From Atherinomorus stipes (lineage: Eukaryota > Chordata > Actinopteri > Atheriniformes > Atherinidae), in contig JALJCO010001321.1 of the NCBI GenBank assembly GCA_023101725.1, positions 1 through 64,000 of the forward strand: 64,000 nucleotides of DNA, read 5' to 3'. Position numbers and translations under genes: made by a program. A model generated the notes under the pieces. It saw nothing but the letters and a program-made list of their open reading frames with translations, was not told the DNA's origin and made no database searches. Below are positions 13,071-24,198 of this stretch, piece by piece; position 1 is the first letter of the stretch, and every line of letters starts with the position of its first letter.

Positions 13071-14289
13071 TCTCTAAATCCTAAAATATAGACGGTCAAA
13101 ATCCGCCAACGTATTTAATAACTTGTTTCGATTTAATTCAGATGCCCCACTGATATGAAAATTTAATTCTTTAAACGCTTGAAGTGTTGCTCCAACCAGC
13201 TGCTGCGTTGGATTACATAGAGCGGCAGTTAACTTGTGCTAACTTCCAGGAACCTTTTCGGACTCCGCCCTCTGCCATTGCTGTAAAAAAAATTACCATT
13301 GCGGTGAATGGAGTTGATGCCACCTCTCTCTCTGGGCACTCTAGACTGGACGACCGGAGGAGAACTCATGAAAGCGGCCCCACCACCACTTCTCAGTCTG
13401 GCCACCAGTAGCAGCGCCTTTTTAACTCGATACTGCTGGCAAAAAAACAAAAGGTACTAAGCTAACGCTCTTAAAATTACCATAACTCTTCGACCGCTTA
13501 TGCAATTGACGTAATTTCAGCAGATTCTGAATACTGAGAAGCGCAGCTTTGCACTGATATGCAGCACGTTATGGTAAAGTCACCGGCGTCTGCGCTGTGT
13601 TCAGTTGTGAGGCGTTGAGAAAGAGGAACAGTGTTGTAGATAATAGCGACTTTCTGGAAGTTTGTTGTGTCGTTTGCACATATTATATCACAAAGTGAAG
13701 AAAAACAAGATGAGACAATCTAGACAAATACACAAGTTTGTCACCCTGTGATAGAAAAAAAAAGTTTATCTCATTTTATGAGGAAGAAGAGAGCTCCTGC
13801 TGGATCTGTGGATGATGATGAGCAGCAGTTGTACACTAGATATTTATTCTTACATTATGTAACTTCATTTATTTTCAATACCTGGGGCAATTTTTCTTAT
13901 TGGCTTTGTCTAAAACTGGCTTTGTCTAAATAATTTTCTATTTATTACTTTACTGTGTTATGTATCACTTTTATTTTCATTATCTAGACCTAAAAAAAAA
14001 AAAAAAAAAATCTAGAGATTTAGTAGTTTGAATTTTTCCTTGAAAAAGGGCCAGAAAAATGCACACAAAAGATATTTGTGGGAGATTTATTAAATTAATT
14101 ATTGAGATTTATTGATTTAAAAAAGAGAAAAGGGACCAGGTGGACTGTAACTATTAAACTGGTAAGAGCAGGTTTATCTAATGAGGACAAGTTTTCTGCA
14201 TGCTGATGAGAAAAGACAAGAAAAACCAGGAAAAACAAAACAGAGGAGGCAGGTTGATGGTGCACATACAGCTGCTCATTCAGCTCTGA

Positions 14290-14493
14290 GCAGCTATAAT
14301 AATAATAATGGATTAGATTTATATTGTGCTTTTTTTCCTATCAAGGAAACCATAATCGTAACATTCACACAAGGCGGGTTAAGTGTCTTGCCCAAGGACA
14401 CAATGACATATGGCTGGGGGGTCGGGATTTGAACCGCTGATCCTCCGATCATTGGCTGATCATTGCTCTACCACCTGAGCCACTGTCGCCCTC
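14290..14493 (-). mobile_element. tRNA-derived SINE
   Basis: Read on the minus strand it has an A box (TGGCTCAGGTGGTAGAGC) and a B box (GGTTCAAATCC) at tRNA-like spacing. Next comes the conserved TGTCCTTGGGCAAGACACTT stretch seen in many fish SINEs, and it ends in (ATT)n. Cloverleaf-like base pairing outside the boxes is poor, so it is not a tRNA gene. Confidence 0.8.
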
Positions 14494-14788
14494 TCAAAGT
14501 GCTGCCTGATTGGTCCACATGAGAGTGAGATCTCTGAAGCAGGTAGATGATGGTGCTTTCAACCTCAAGAATATTATATCAAACTGGAATGGATCCTAAG
14601 AGATGTTGACTGCTTATTGAGATGAGCCACAGCTTCTGCAGGACTTTCATGATGTGAGATGTGAGGACAACTGGTCTGTAGTCATCTGGCTCGGATAGTT
14701 TATAAAGACAAAAGAGGAGGACAGAGAAATACAGAGATGGGAGGAAGTTAAGACGCAAAGAAACTCCAGATATATATGTCCGCTATAG

Positions 14789-17618
14789 CAGTGGTTCCCA
14801 ACCTTTTTTACTTGGGGACCCCCTAATGCAACTATCAAAAAGCTGGGACCCCCCCTCACACAGACACACACACACACACACACACTTTCTCCCGCAGTTA
14901 ATACGCATATAGTCTTTATAAATGTTTATATTTTTATTGCCAAACAAAAAAGATGCCATTACAACAGTTCCAGGTTAAACAGTTTCATGTGTGGTGTGAA
15001 ACTGATACATGCCTCTCTGTGTGAGCTTTTTTTTTCCAGCTGGGTTTCTGGGTGTATGCAATATTTAAGGTAGTAACAAGAATGTCATATAAACACAAAC
15101 AACTGAATAGAGACTGGACAAATGAACTGCAATATCAGCATGAAAAGCAACTGATTTTATCGGTTTTACCTCTGATAAATGTACCTTACTTAAAATCTTG
15201 ACTCTGATATGAAAATGAAATGTAAGCTTAAATTCCTTTTAAAAGTATGTGAACACACATATTTCACCCAAAAAAGTATGTATTAGTAAGAAATGATCAG
15301 CCAGTATAGTTCCAGAAAAGACCAGTTCACTGATAGGCCTACAGTGGGGTTGTTTTTGTTTGCTTGTTTGTGCATAACACAGGTTAAAAAGAAAACAGAG
15401 TTATACACAGGTAATAAAGTGTTGTTAATAACAACACTACAACAACCAGTCTTTTTTTTGGCCATGAAATAATAACTAATGTCCACCTTGTGTTTGCATT
15501 CCCTTAACCAGGCTTGAGATGTCAGGGATGATGTTGGTGACAGCCAGTCTAAAGTCATTGTGGACATCGAGTCTGTTACGAGCTTTAGTTTTTATTGTTA
15601 AGAGGCTGCTGAACGCTGCCTCTGACAGGTAGGTTGTGCTGAATGGAAGAATAATCTTCAAAATTGCGTGCTCGGCTAGTTTGGGCGCAACAATGCGTCC
15701 TTTCACAATCCAAAACTTTTTGTATCCGTTCTGCTGAAAATATTTCTTTGACACGGAATCAGCTTGAAGGTCTGCAAGCTCGTCTTCACAGTGGATATAT
15801 TCCACGTCCTCAAAGCTGGAAGCGTACGGATCCATGACCCACGATTCTTTTGACAAGTGTGCATCAACGTCGGCAAAGCGTGACTTGATTTCCTCCCGAA
15901 GCATGTTCATGTGCCTGGCGAACTCCGTGCGTAAAGACGCGCTCACTGTCCCGCCGGACTGTTTCATCAGCAAAGGAAACTGTTTAAGATCCCCTTTTGA
16001 TATTTTGGCAACTCTGTAATCAAGTTTGCGAATGAAAGCATCAAGGGCGTCTTTGCACTGGAGAAGATTTGACTCTGGACCTTGCATCCGCTTGTTTGTC
16101 TCATTGTAGACAGCGAATGTATCTGCGAGATATGCCGTTTTAATCCAGAAGGAATTGGTCAGCTGTTCACACAGTTGTGAGTTGTAGTCCCGCAGGAATT
16201 CTTTAATTTTTTCCTGCAGTTCCATGAAACGCACAAGCACTTGTCCGCGTGACAGCCACCGCACCTCTGTGTGTAACAGTAGTGTCTGATGAGCTTCATC
16301 CTCGCACAGCTGGGCGAACAGTCTGTTATTAGTGGAACGGGCTTTTATGAAGTTGACCACTTTAATAACAGTTGTCAAGGTGTCACTGAGGTCTTCTGAG
16401 AGCTTTTTACTGGCCAGGGCTTGGCGATGTATCATGCAGTGGAAAATTCTACATCCAGGAGCCTTTTCTTTAAGTCGGGTGTTAAATCCCCGGTTCTTGC
16501 CCATCATTGCCGCAGCCCCGTCAGTGCAGCACGCAACAATATTTTCATACGGCAGGTTGTTGGATGACAGATAGGAGTCCACAGCCATAAAAATATCTTG
16601 GCCTGTTGTTGTTGTGGTTAGATTGGTGGACATGAGAATGTCTTGTTTCAGTTCATCACCGTCAATGTACTGCACATAAACGAGAAGCACAGATTCGTCT
16701 GACACCGTTGTTGTTTCGTCCAGCTGAATTGCAAACGGAACATTTCTGAGTTTCTCGTGCAGCTGCTTTTGACAGTCAACAGCCATTTTATCAATTCTGT
16801 CTTTGACTGTGTTGTTCGAGAGTGGGACTGTTTTCACTTTTTCCACCGCTTGAGATCCACAGAGTCTTTCCACAATTTTCAGGCAAGCAGGTTTGATTAG
16901 CTGCTCTCCGATGTTGTGGGGCTTCTTAGCTTTAGCTATTAATAGTGAACACTGGAAGGATGCCTCTGTAGCTCTGTTCAGATCACTGTCTGCTTTAACA
17001 AATGCTTTTCTAATGTCTGTGGATCGTTTTGATAGTGCCAACTGCTTTTTCCGTTCAAAGAACTCCCGACTTTTACCAACAGTTTCACTGTGTTTTGTTT
17101 CCTGATGTCGTTTCATTTTGCATGGCTTCATGCTCTCATTAGCTAGCTTCTCGCCACAAATGACACATTCTGGCCTTGTCTTGTCTTGTCCTTCAATAAA
17201 ACCTAAGTCAAGGTAACCATCCACATAAAGCCTTACTTTCTTTTTTGATTGGGACGAGGCTTCCGAACTTGGGCATTTTTCAGACATGTTTCACTCGAGG
17301 TTACCAGAATGGGCAGTACACCGACACACTGCACTGTGGCTCTAAAAACCAGCTGACGCACTGCATGGACAAAAGCTGATTGGATGCACAAGTTACTGCA
17401 GTGTGGTCTATTTTATTTTTGACTAAGGATGTGTGCTTGAAAGTGTTGTTGTGTTGAAAATTTTGATGGTCCACTCAAAATTCTTTGATTATTTTATTTA
17501 GTAAGTTTAAGTTTAATTTTGACAGTTATACAGGCTCTGCCCAGCCAAAGTCTCGCGGACCCCCTGGGCTCTTTAGCGCCCCCCTGTGGGGGTCGGACCC
17601 CCAGGTTGGGAATCACTG
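14789..17618 (-). mobile_element. Full-length hAT transposon
   Basis: The ends CAGTGGTTCCCAACCT and (complement of the right end) CAGTGATTCCCAACCT agree at 15 of 16 bases. The perfect 8-bp target duplication CGCTATAG is at 14781-14788 and 17619-17626. The 2830-bp element carries one intact transposase gene on the minus strand. It is inserted in a repeat whose other copy (4736-4743) shows the unoccupied site. The long flank between the gene and the left end (14789-15475) has no other gene. Confidence 0.93.
15476..17287 (-). CDS. hAT transposase with BED zinc finger (ZBED5/Buster-like)
   Basis: This uninterrupted 603-residue frame is the likely transposase of the surrounding hAT element, which cuts and pastes it via the terminal repeats. 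Near the N-terminus is a basic segment (KKK, 15-17) and a BED-type zinc finger with C41, C44, H61 and H66. The RNase H-like core follows: LDETTT (D190), CCTDGAAAMMG (D256), a CxxH motif at 284-287 and RWLSRG near 343-348. At the C-terminus, about 530-590, is the hAT dimerisation region (LPFSTTYLSEAAFSSLLTIK) with a candidate catalytic E. Translation starts at the ATG 331 bp inside the right end. In mammals ZBED5 and FAM200/SCAND3-type genes are domesticated relatives. Here the intact ends indicate a transposon gene, not a host gene. Whether it is expressed cannot be seen. Confidence 0.9.
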   Translation of the reverse strand: MSEKCPSSEASSQSKKKVRLYVDGYLDLGFIEGQDKTRPECVICGEKLANESMKPCKMKRHQETKHSETVGKSREFFERKKQLALSKRSTDIRKAFVKADSDLNRATEASFQCSLLIAKAKKPHNIGEQLIKPACLKIVERLCGSQAVEKVKTVPLSNNTVKDRIDKMAVDCQKQLHEKLRNVPFAIQLDETTTVSDESVLLVYVQYIDGDELKQDILMSTNLTTTTTGQDIFMAVDSYLSSNNLPYENIVACCTDGAAAMMGKNRGFNTRLKEKAPGCRIFHCMIHRQALASKKLSEDLSDTLTTVIKVVNFIKARSTNNRLFAQLCEDEAHQTLLLHTEVRWLSRGQVLVRFMELQEKIKEFLRDYNSQLCEQLTNSFWIKTAYLADTFAVYNETNKRMQGPESNLLQCKDALDAFIRKLDYRVAKISKGDLKQFPLLMKQSGGTVSASLRTEFARHMNMLREEIKSRFADVDAHLSKESWVMDPYASSFEDVEYIHCEDELADLQADSVSKKYFQQNGYKKFWIVKGRIVAPKLAEHAILKIILPFSTTYLSEAAFSSLLTIKTKARNRLDVHNDFRLAVTNIIPDISSLVKGMQTQGGH

Positions 17619-17797
17619 CGCTATAGTTTGATCGCAATGTAGTGTCTTCATGTTGTTGCTGCCAGCTGAGGAATGTTGTTTTACAATAATGCGGTGTGAA
17701 ATCTGAATGATGGACATTATATACAATGTCCTTTTGGTTGTGATTGGAGGGGCCTTTAAGGGTTTGGGGCCAGGGGGCCCTTCCTCCTTAAACCGGG

Positions 17798-18599
17798 GCG
17801 GGGTAGGGGAAGTGTCTCACAGCTCATATTGGGTAACACTAAGTGGTAGGGGGTGGGTATTCTAATGTTGTCAGATGTCTAATGTGATGTCTAATGTGTT
17901 AGAATAAGCACTTGGATATGATTAAATTATACAGCAGATCTTAAGTTAAAATTGTTCAACTGCAATATTTTAATATCCCAATATTGTAAAAGTTAAAAAA
18001 AAAGATGTGTCCAAAAAAAAGGGCTAAGAGGGGAGAAGGAAGAAAAGGAGGGGGGGGAGGGGCCTTAAAAGAGTAGGTAAAGTTTAAATGTAAAAATATT
18101 GAACCATGTACATCAGACAAAATTGGCACTAATGGGGAACTAAACTTACCACAACTGTTATCACGTCACCGGATACTCCCTCTGGTGGCGCAAACAAGTA
18201 ACTACAGCTCAAGAGATAAAATCCAAAGTAATCAGAGGTATACTTTTCATTTTAAATATGTCCTTTTCTTACACGAAATAACCTGTAAGTATGTTTAAAT
18301 GTATCTGTCTGTCTACCTACAGAATCTACCTATCTTGAGCTTTACCCTGTATACCCTGATCGATTGCTTTATCCTGATCTTTGGAACTTGTTGCCAGAAG
18401 GCATCAAGTAGATAAAATTGCTGCCAGTTTGTTTTAAATTGAACTCTATGGGGAGGCCATCATTTTAAGTGACTACATGCAGTTATCTTGTGATGCCGTT
18501 GTTGATCTCATTTGTTCTTTTTTTTTTTTTTAAGAATAACTTGCTGTATCAGTATTTTATGCTGTGTTGTGGAACTCTGTATATCTGGCTGTCTTTAAA
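17798..18599. other. Unannotated stretch
   Basis: Contains purine-rich runs (18000-18065) and a T run (18519-18531). No gene recognised. Confidence 0.45.
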
Positions 18600-18693
18600 A
18601 TCTTGTTTTCACTTTGCACTCTTTACAGGACTTTGTAACTTTATTTAGATAAGTGCTACATAAATAAAGCTATCTATCTATCTATCTATCTCT
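18600..18693 (+). repeat. LINE/SINE-like 3' tail with (ATCT)n
   Basis: A 'AAGTGCTACATAAATAAAGCT' type end, like the GCGCTATATAAATAAA tails of L2-related elements, runs into about seven ATCT units (18671-18692). The upstream body is too degraded to recognise. Confidence 0.45.
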
Positions 18694-18840
18694 ATACCAC
18701 TTTTTATATATTTTTGTAGAAATATAATTTATCCTGTATTCATGCATATACTGAAGTGTGATCAAACTGGAAGATAAATCCAAACCAATATCAGGTTTTT
18801 TATTTGATTAAATTTTGATCTCATTCTCTGTTTTACTTGA

Positions 18841-19006
18841 GGTGGAAAAACTTCTCGTACATCAACATCAGGGCTGATTACACTCCAGCACTGAGACAAG
18901 AGTGTTGTTGCGTTCTGTCCTCTCATTTACACAGTAACAGAGTTTTGGGAGTAAAAACGCAAATATGTGACAGTGGTCGGCAGGATGAGATTTTCTGATG
19001 GTGCAG
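18841..19006 (+). other. Possible 5' non-coding exon of the first glycosyltransferase
   Basis: The stretch ends in a strong splice donor, GTGCAG followed by GTGAGT (19007). It lies 4 kb upstream of the acceptor at 23084 on the same strand. Its left border is arbitrary. Neither ATG near its end gives the phase needed by the 23085 exon, so it would be untranslated or unrelated. Transcript data would be needed to confirm it. Confidence 0.25.
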
Positions 19007-19256
19007 GTGAGTCTGGACATCTTTCATGTCATCCTGCATGTGCGCTCTCAGACCTGGCGGGTCTGGTTCTGTAGAACATTTATACTGCTGGGGAGGACGC
19101 AGAGATCATATGAGCCATAATAAGCTCCTCCATACAAGCGGCGCTTCTGTTGTGTTAAAAACTCCTACATTTATCAGTTTATTTACACTAACCTTTTTTA
19201 TCTATATTTTTTTCTTTATCAGGATTAACACTGAGTGTTGCAAAAAAAAACAAGAA

Positions 19257-19835
19257 TGAGTATGATTGTATATGTAAGTGGGTATACTAGTATATGTAAG
19301 AGAGTATACTAGTGTGTGTGAGAGAGTTTACTAGTATATGTGAGAGAGTATAGTAGTATGTGTGAGAGAGTATAGTAGTATGTGTGCGAGAGAATACTAG
19401 TATATGTGAGAGAATGTACTGGTATGTGTGAGAGAGAATACTAGTATATGTGAGAGAGTATACTATGTGTGAGAGAGTATACTAGTATATGTGAGAGAGT
19501 ATAGTAGTATGTGTGCGAGAGAATACTAGTATATGTGAGAGAATGTACTGGTATGTGTGAGAGAGAATATTAGTATATGTGAGAGAGTATACTATGTGTG
19601 AGAGAGTATACTTGTATATGTGAGAGAGTATAGTAGTATGTGTGAGAGAGAATACTAGTATATGTGAGAGAGTATACTATGTGTGAGAGAGTATACTTGT
19701 ATATGTGAGAGAGTATAGTAGTATGTGTGAGAGAGAATACTAGTATATGTGAGAGAGTATACTATGTGTGAGAGAGAATACTAGTATATGTGAGAGAGTA
19801 TGCTAGTGTATGTGAGAGAGTGATGGTATATGTGA
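19257..19835. repeat. Minisatellite of about 20-bp units
   Basis: Units alternate between ACTAGTATATGTGAGAGAGT-like and AGTAGTATGTGTG(C/A)GAGAGA-like forms. The alternation creates longer repeated blocks of several units. It is followed by TA/TACA-rich sequence (19868-19925). The short repeats touch each other without unique spacers, so this is not a CRISPR array. Confidence 0.93.
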
Positions 19836-20065
19836 AAGCAAGTTTGAATTATCTCTCAAGGGGCCTCTCATATATATATATATACATACATACATACATA
19901 TATACTGTATATATGTACTGTATGTCTCTATTAGGCCTACTATTACTATTAAATTACTATGTAATGGAACAGCATTCCGAAAAGAAAAAAAAAGGTAAAG
20001 GGATGATGACATTTCACTGTACAGTATATGAGAGCTTGGGTGTGGGACCACAATTTCTAATAATA

Positions 20066-20700
20066 CATTTTATTTGAAAAGTGCCTCCTCAAAGCGCCCA
20101 AGGACACTGTACAAGCAGATAAAACATTAAAAGCAGTAAGGGGAAAAAAAAAGGAAAAAGGGGGAGGGAAAAAGAAAGAAAAAAAAAAAAAAAAAAAAAA
20201 GGGGCAAGGGGGGGGGGGGGAGCAGGGGGGGAGAGGCCCTAAAACAGTAAAAACACAAGCATGACAGGTACAACCAAAAACAAAAACTGCAGGAAACATA
20301 ACAGGGAAAAGCAGCATTGGAGTGATGCATACTGTATGAACTTAGGTGGAATAAGACTGTCTGTACAGGAGAGTTTGGAGTCTGGATTTAAAAAGAAGGA
20401 AGAAGTCCACTATACGGAGATCAGGAGGGAAGGAATTCCATGGCAAAGCAACTAAACTAGAACCCTGTTCTCCATTAGGACAAGACAGGCCGGGGGGAAT
20501 GGAAAGCTGGAAGGTGTGGGAGGATCGTAGTGAGCATGCAGGGGTGTTTACATGAAGGAAATCAAAGATGTAAGATAGAGCCATGTTATGGAGGGCCTTG
20601 AATGTGGTAAGGAGTAGTTTGAAGATGATCCTTCGTTTGATGGGGACCCAGTGGAATTGTTGCAAGATGGGAGTGATATGACGAGGAATGGGGTCAGTCT
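20066..20700 (-). mobile_element. L2-type LINE 3' fragment
   Basis: The minus strand encodes the typical L2 C-terminal blocks: QQFHWVPIKRRIIFKLLL, FKALHNMALSYI and ALPWNSFPPDLR (about 20342-20665). These are followed by a 3' untranslated part ending in the AAGTGCC-type tail near 20066. It is 5'-truncated and lacks catalytic residues. An A/G-rich low-complexity block with a G15 run (20146-20231) sits in the 3' part. It resembles 35041-35990. Confidence 0.75.
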
Positions 20701-21279
20701 GGTTAATTCCTTTTACATGTTCCTAAGCCCTCCACAGCACCACAGAGAATGAGTTTATCTTGCAGCCTGATCAGCTCAATTAATGTAATATTTTAGTCCA
20801 CAAGTTGTTGCTGTCAAATACAGAACCTCCATGTAGGAAATGAAATGTTGTATATGTCTGTTTATGTAGGGAAAAAGTGAGGTGTGTTGATTTGTTATTA
20901 TTCTTTTCAACATCCCTGAATGAAACTTCCTTGTTTAAAATTAGGAGTACACTTTGGCTTGTATGCAGGCAGATGAAACATACAGTTCAAAGAATGTGTG
21001 ATTTATTAGGTCAACTGCATGTGAAGTTTAAAAATTAAATCCATTGGGGATAGTTTAGTTGCAGCCCAAGTACTGGCACAAGGCACTTTCCTGCGTGTCA
21101 TTTCCTGCTCTCGCTTATCCCATTTCCTGTCAAGCCACTGTTTACTTAAAGCAGTACTGCAGGGTTATAGTGAGACCACTGTATTCATATGTGACAAAGT
21201 GGTATTTTACATACAGTTAACAAATCGTGTTACAAAGGTAACAGTGCTAAAGCAGGGAAATTTCTACTTGCTGGACTGT
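20701..21279. other. Unannotated intergenic stretch
   Basis: No gene, RNA or repeat ends recognised. Confidence 0.45.
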
Positions 21280-21440
21280 TGCAAAAAAAAACCAAATCTT
21301 GCAAGATTTTGTAATTGAACGATAAAATCTTGCATGATTTCGTCAGTAAAAATATTGATACAGCGCTTTGATATTCATATGAGATCACAACATAAAATAT
21401 TGCAATATTTCAGTGTATCAGTATTTTGTCACACCCCTAC
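21280..21440. repeat. Partial MITE related to 60173-60424
   Basis: It shares the internal words (TCTTGCAAGATTT, AACGATAAAAT, ATTTCGTCAG, GTATCAGTATTT) in the same order with the inner element at 60173-60424. Its right end is CACACCCCTA. The left end is not recognisable. Confidence 0.55.
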
Positions 21441-22815
21441 TGACCAATTGTTGTTGCATGAAATTCGTCACACACGTAGTATTGGTTGGTTGGTGTTGGA
21501 TGTAGGGGGAAGCTGCTGTAGTGAAATTAACATTTTTCATGTGGTACTGTATGTGTGAACTACAACGCCAGCTATGCTAACAATGGCTAATAACGATAGC
21601 CTTAGCGAGCATGTTGTTTTGCTGGGCTGCTTTCTTGTTTTCTGACCAGTGAACTGAAACGCAGTTTGGTTGGGTGTGACGTCATTCTCAGTTCCCACCT
21701 CCCAGTGGTGTAGTCTTGTGGATTCTATTCGGTATACTGTGGCTGTGTGCCCCCCCCCCCCCCCGAATTAAAAAAAAAAAAAACCCCCAAAACTATACCT
21801 GTATTAAATGGTCCCACTCAAGAACCACCACACTTATCAGGCTATGTATTTAATATGCAACAACACATAATTCATATAGACCGTCTGTTGTGTCTGAAAT
21901 AAAAGTATTGAACTGAATTTAGATAATTAAAAACTGGTTCTGTATTATAGATACAAATGTAGACTATTATAAGTAGTATGTGTATATATACATATGCATG
22001 TGTGTGTGCGTGTGTGTGTATGACCTGGAGGTAAATACATTAGAAATTCCAGTAATTATAATTAATGATACAAGCGTTCTTTTTTGTATCTATATCATGA
22101 GCAGCTAGGCACGGATGAAACCCATTAATGAACTGTTTACAGACTTCAGCCACTGATAAGAAAATGCATAAAAATTTTAAAAAGGAAGCAAAAATTCTAC
22201 TATTTCAGTAGTTTTATCTCACTATATCTAACACACCAGTCATTTAATGGTGTTCATGGTGTCTTCACTGACTTTTAAGATGACAGGGAAATAATTTCAC
22301 TGTTAACAGTTTTACTGTTAACATTTTAACTTATAGATTTAAACTGTTTCTACAGCTTTGAACGTTGTCTACTATTGACCTAACTTTGCGTTTTTCCACT
22401 CTAACCATGCCTGTTTCAAACTCCCTCACCTGACTCTTGCTCCAGGCTGGCCAGGTCCAGCTCTCATCTACAACGCACGTGCACACATTGTGCATGTGAC
22501 GCACTTCTTCTCAGCTGACCTGCGTTGGCGGATCATGCTGCTGTTCTTCACTGCTTCGTTAAGGCTGTTTTTTCTCGTAGGGCGCAAACTCAGTAGTTAA
22601 CGTTCGGTTCAGACGTGCCGCTTCCTCACACAGAGAAAGGGGAATTTCTGAACGGGAAAGTTATGCAACAAAAACATGCTGATACATATCTGTGCGCATT
22701 TTTCAGTGGTTATACGGTAATTTGGGACTTTTTTTAGTGAGTATACGGCGTATACCTGCGTATCACGTATACTACACCACTGCCACCTCCTAGTTCCAAG
22801 GTAGATTGAATGCAC
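21441..22815. mobile_element. Partial copy of the 6405-6883 MITE, interrupted
   Basis: From GTAGTATTGGTT onward it parallels 6640-6868 (GATGTAGGGGGAAGCTGCTG, GAACTACAACGCCAGCT, GTGTGACGTCA), then is split by a hAT insertion at 21703-22782. The left part of the MITE is missing. Confidence 0.7.
21703..22782. mobile_element. Non-autonomous hAT element
   Basis: The ends are CAGTGGTGTAGT and its perfect complement ACTACACCACTG. The 8-bp target duplication CCACCTCC is perfect (21695-21702 and 22783-22790). It is 1080 bp long without a recognisable transposase. A C16/A-rich run lies near the left end (21750-21783), and GTATAC words cluster near the right end. Confidence 0.88.
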
Positions 22816-23084
22816 CATAACACTCTGGCCAGTAAAGAGGCTTCTACCTGGGGGAAAGTCCGATGTGCTGTCATAATTTCCAGTTAGGCCCACATGGCCC
22901 TTATCTAAAATACCAAAATAATTAGATTGCCACTGCTCTCCAGTCAGATGATCCAGGGATCCATGGGTTTATTTATATAATCTATATAATCTATTACTGT
23001 ATATTCATCTTCAGGAAAACTTTTAACATGACAGTATTGTTGTGAGTAATATGCTGACCGTTTTTATTTCTCTTCTCTTTGTAG

Positions 23085-24198
23085 AAAATATGTTGAGAAC
23101 CAGTGCCATCAGAGGAAACCTTTGTTCCACTCCTCGTTCAAGTTCCTGCTTGTGATTTGTCTCCTGGCCTGCATTTTGTGCTTTGTCCTTTTCGACGGCT
23201 CTCCGTCATGGGGGGAAAGATTTCCACTGCACAGATACTACAAATGGTTTTCCAACAAGAACTATCAAGTTAATGTACCAGCTTATAAAGTCCATCCAAA
23301 ACACAAAGTTTTCCCTTTTGAAATTCACAAAACAACAGAGCCTCCCACTGTGCGACCTCGAAGTATCCAGTACCACCAAGCCTATCCACACAACTACTGC
23401 TTTATTATGGATAACACAGAGATTTGCAAAAAACAAACCCCTTTCCTGGTCCTGATGGTTCCAGTAGCACCAAGTAATGTTCAAGCTCGGGATGCAATCC
23501 GGCAGACATGGGGGAAAGAACACCTGGTTCAGGGGCAGTTGGTGGTCACTCTGTTCATGTTGGGTCTCTCTGGTGAAGATGATTTTGAGAAGCTAAAGCA
23601 GGAGAATTTACAGCATCACGACTTGATCCAGAGTGACTTCATGGACACATATCTTAATCTGACCATCAAAACCATGGTGATCATGGACTGGTTGGCCACA
23701 CACTGCCATAATGCAAGCTACGCCATGAAGGTTGACTCAGACATGTTCCTGAACATTGACAATCTGTTGATCATGCTACAGAAGCCAGAAACCCCCAAGC
23801 TGAACTACCTGACAGGGATGCTGATGTGGAACAGCCAAGTAATCCGTTCAAAGGACTCAAAGTGGTATGTCCCAGAGGAGATGTTCCCCGATTCTGTATA
23901 CCCAACATATGCCCTGGGTATGGGATATATCTTTTCAAACGATCTTCCTAAGAAATTTGTAGAGGTCTCAAAATTGATCAAACCTTTCAACATAGAGGAT
24001 GCTTATATTGGAATGTGCATGAAAAAGTTAGGACTTCCACCCACTTTACCACCCGATCCTTCCCAGTTCAAGACTTATAACACAAACTACGACCGCTGTG
24101 AATTTTCAAGGATCATCACCTACATTCTTGGATCTCCACAAGATTTGGTGAACTATTGGACAGACTTTAAAAAGCCTGGACCACACTGTGAAGAATAA
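23085..24198 (+). CDS. Beta-1,3-galactosyltransferase-like (GT31), terminal coding exon
   Basis: This predicted type II Golgi glycosyltransferase transfers galactose (or a related sugar) from a UDP-sugar in beta-1,3 linkage. The exon follows a pyrimidine-rich acceptor (AG at 23083-23084) and stays open to the TAA at 24196-24198. After a short cytoplasmic part comes one hydrophobic anchor (FKFLLVICLLACILCFVLF), a stem, then the Galactosyl_T domain. Its blocks are FLVLMVPVA, RDAIRQTWG, DTYLNLTIKTM, the DxD-type KVDSDMFLN, YPTYALGMGYIFS and EDAYIGMC. N-glycosylation sites occur at NLT and NAS. No in-frame ATG precedes the anchor, and TTG at 23122 is an unlikely start. An out-of-frame ATG is at 23090. 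It resembles the copy at 37049. The exact acceptor and sugar are not decidable. A possible poly-A signal is at 25279. Confidence 0.85.

Larger units (their letters stand above)
13341..17797 (-). mobile_element. Composite repeat, inverted copy 2 (interrupted)
   Basis: Reverse-complemented, this stretch follows 4567-6398 from CCCGGATTAAGG to CAGTCTAG with many substitutions. A SINE (14290-14493) stands where copy 1 has 5038-5463. A hAT element (14789-17618) is inserted at a position equivalent to 4736-4743 of copy 1. Without the hAT and one duplication the copy is about 1.6 kb. Confidence 0.75.

Noticed and set aside
19257..19835. Direct repeats resembling a CRISPR array
   Set aside because: Units are contiguous without unique spacers, variants are graded, and the context is a vertebrate genome. 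It is a minisatellite.
23122..23124. TTG as start codon of the first glycosyltransferase
   Set aside because: Non-ATG initiation is unlikely in this family, and the frame is open further upstream to the splice acceptor.
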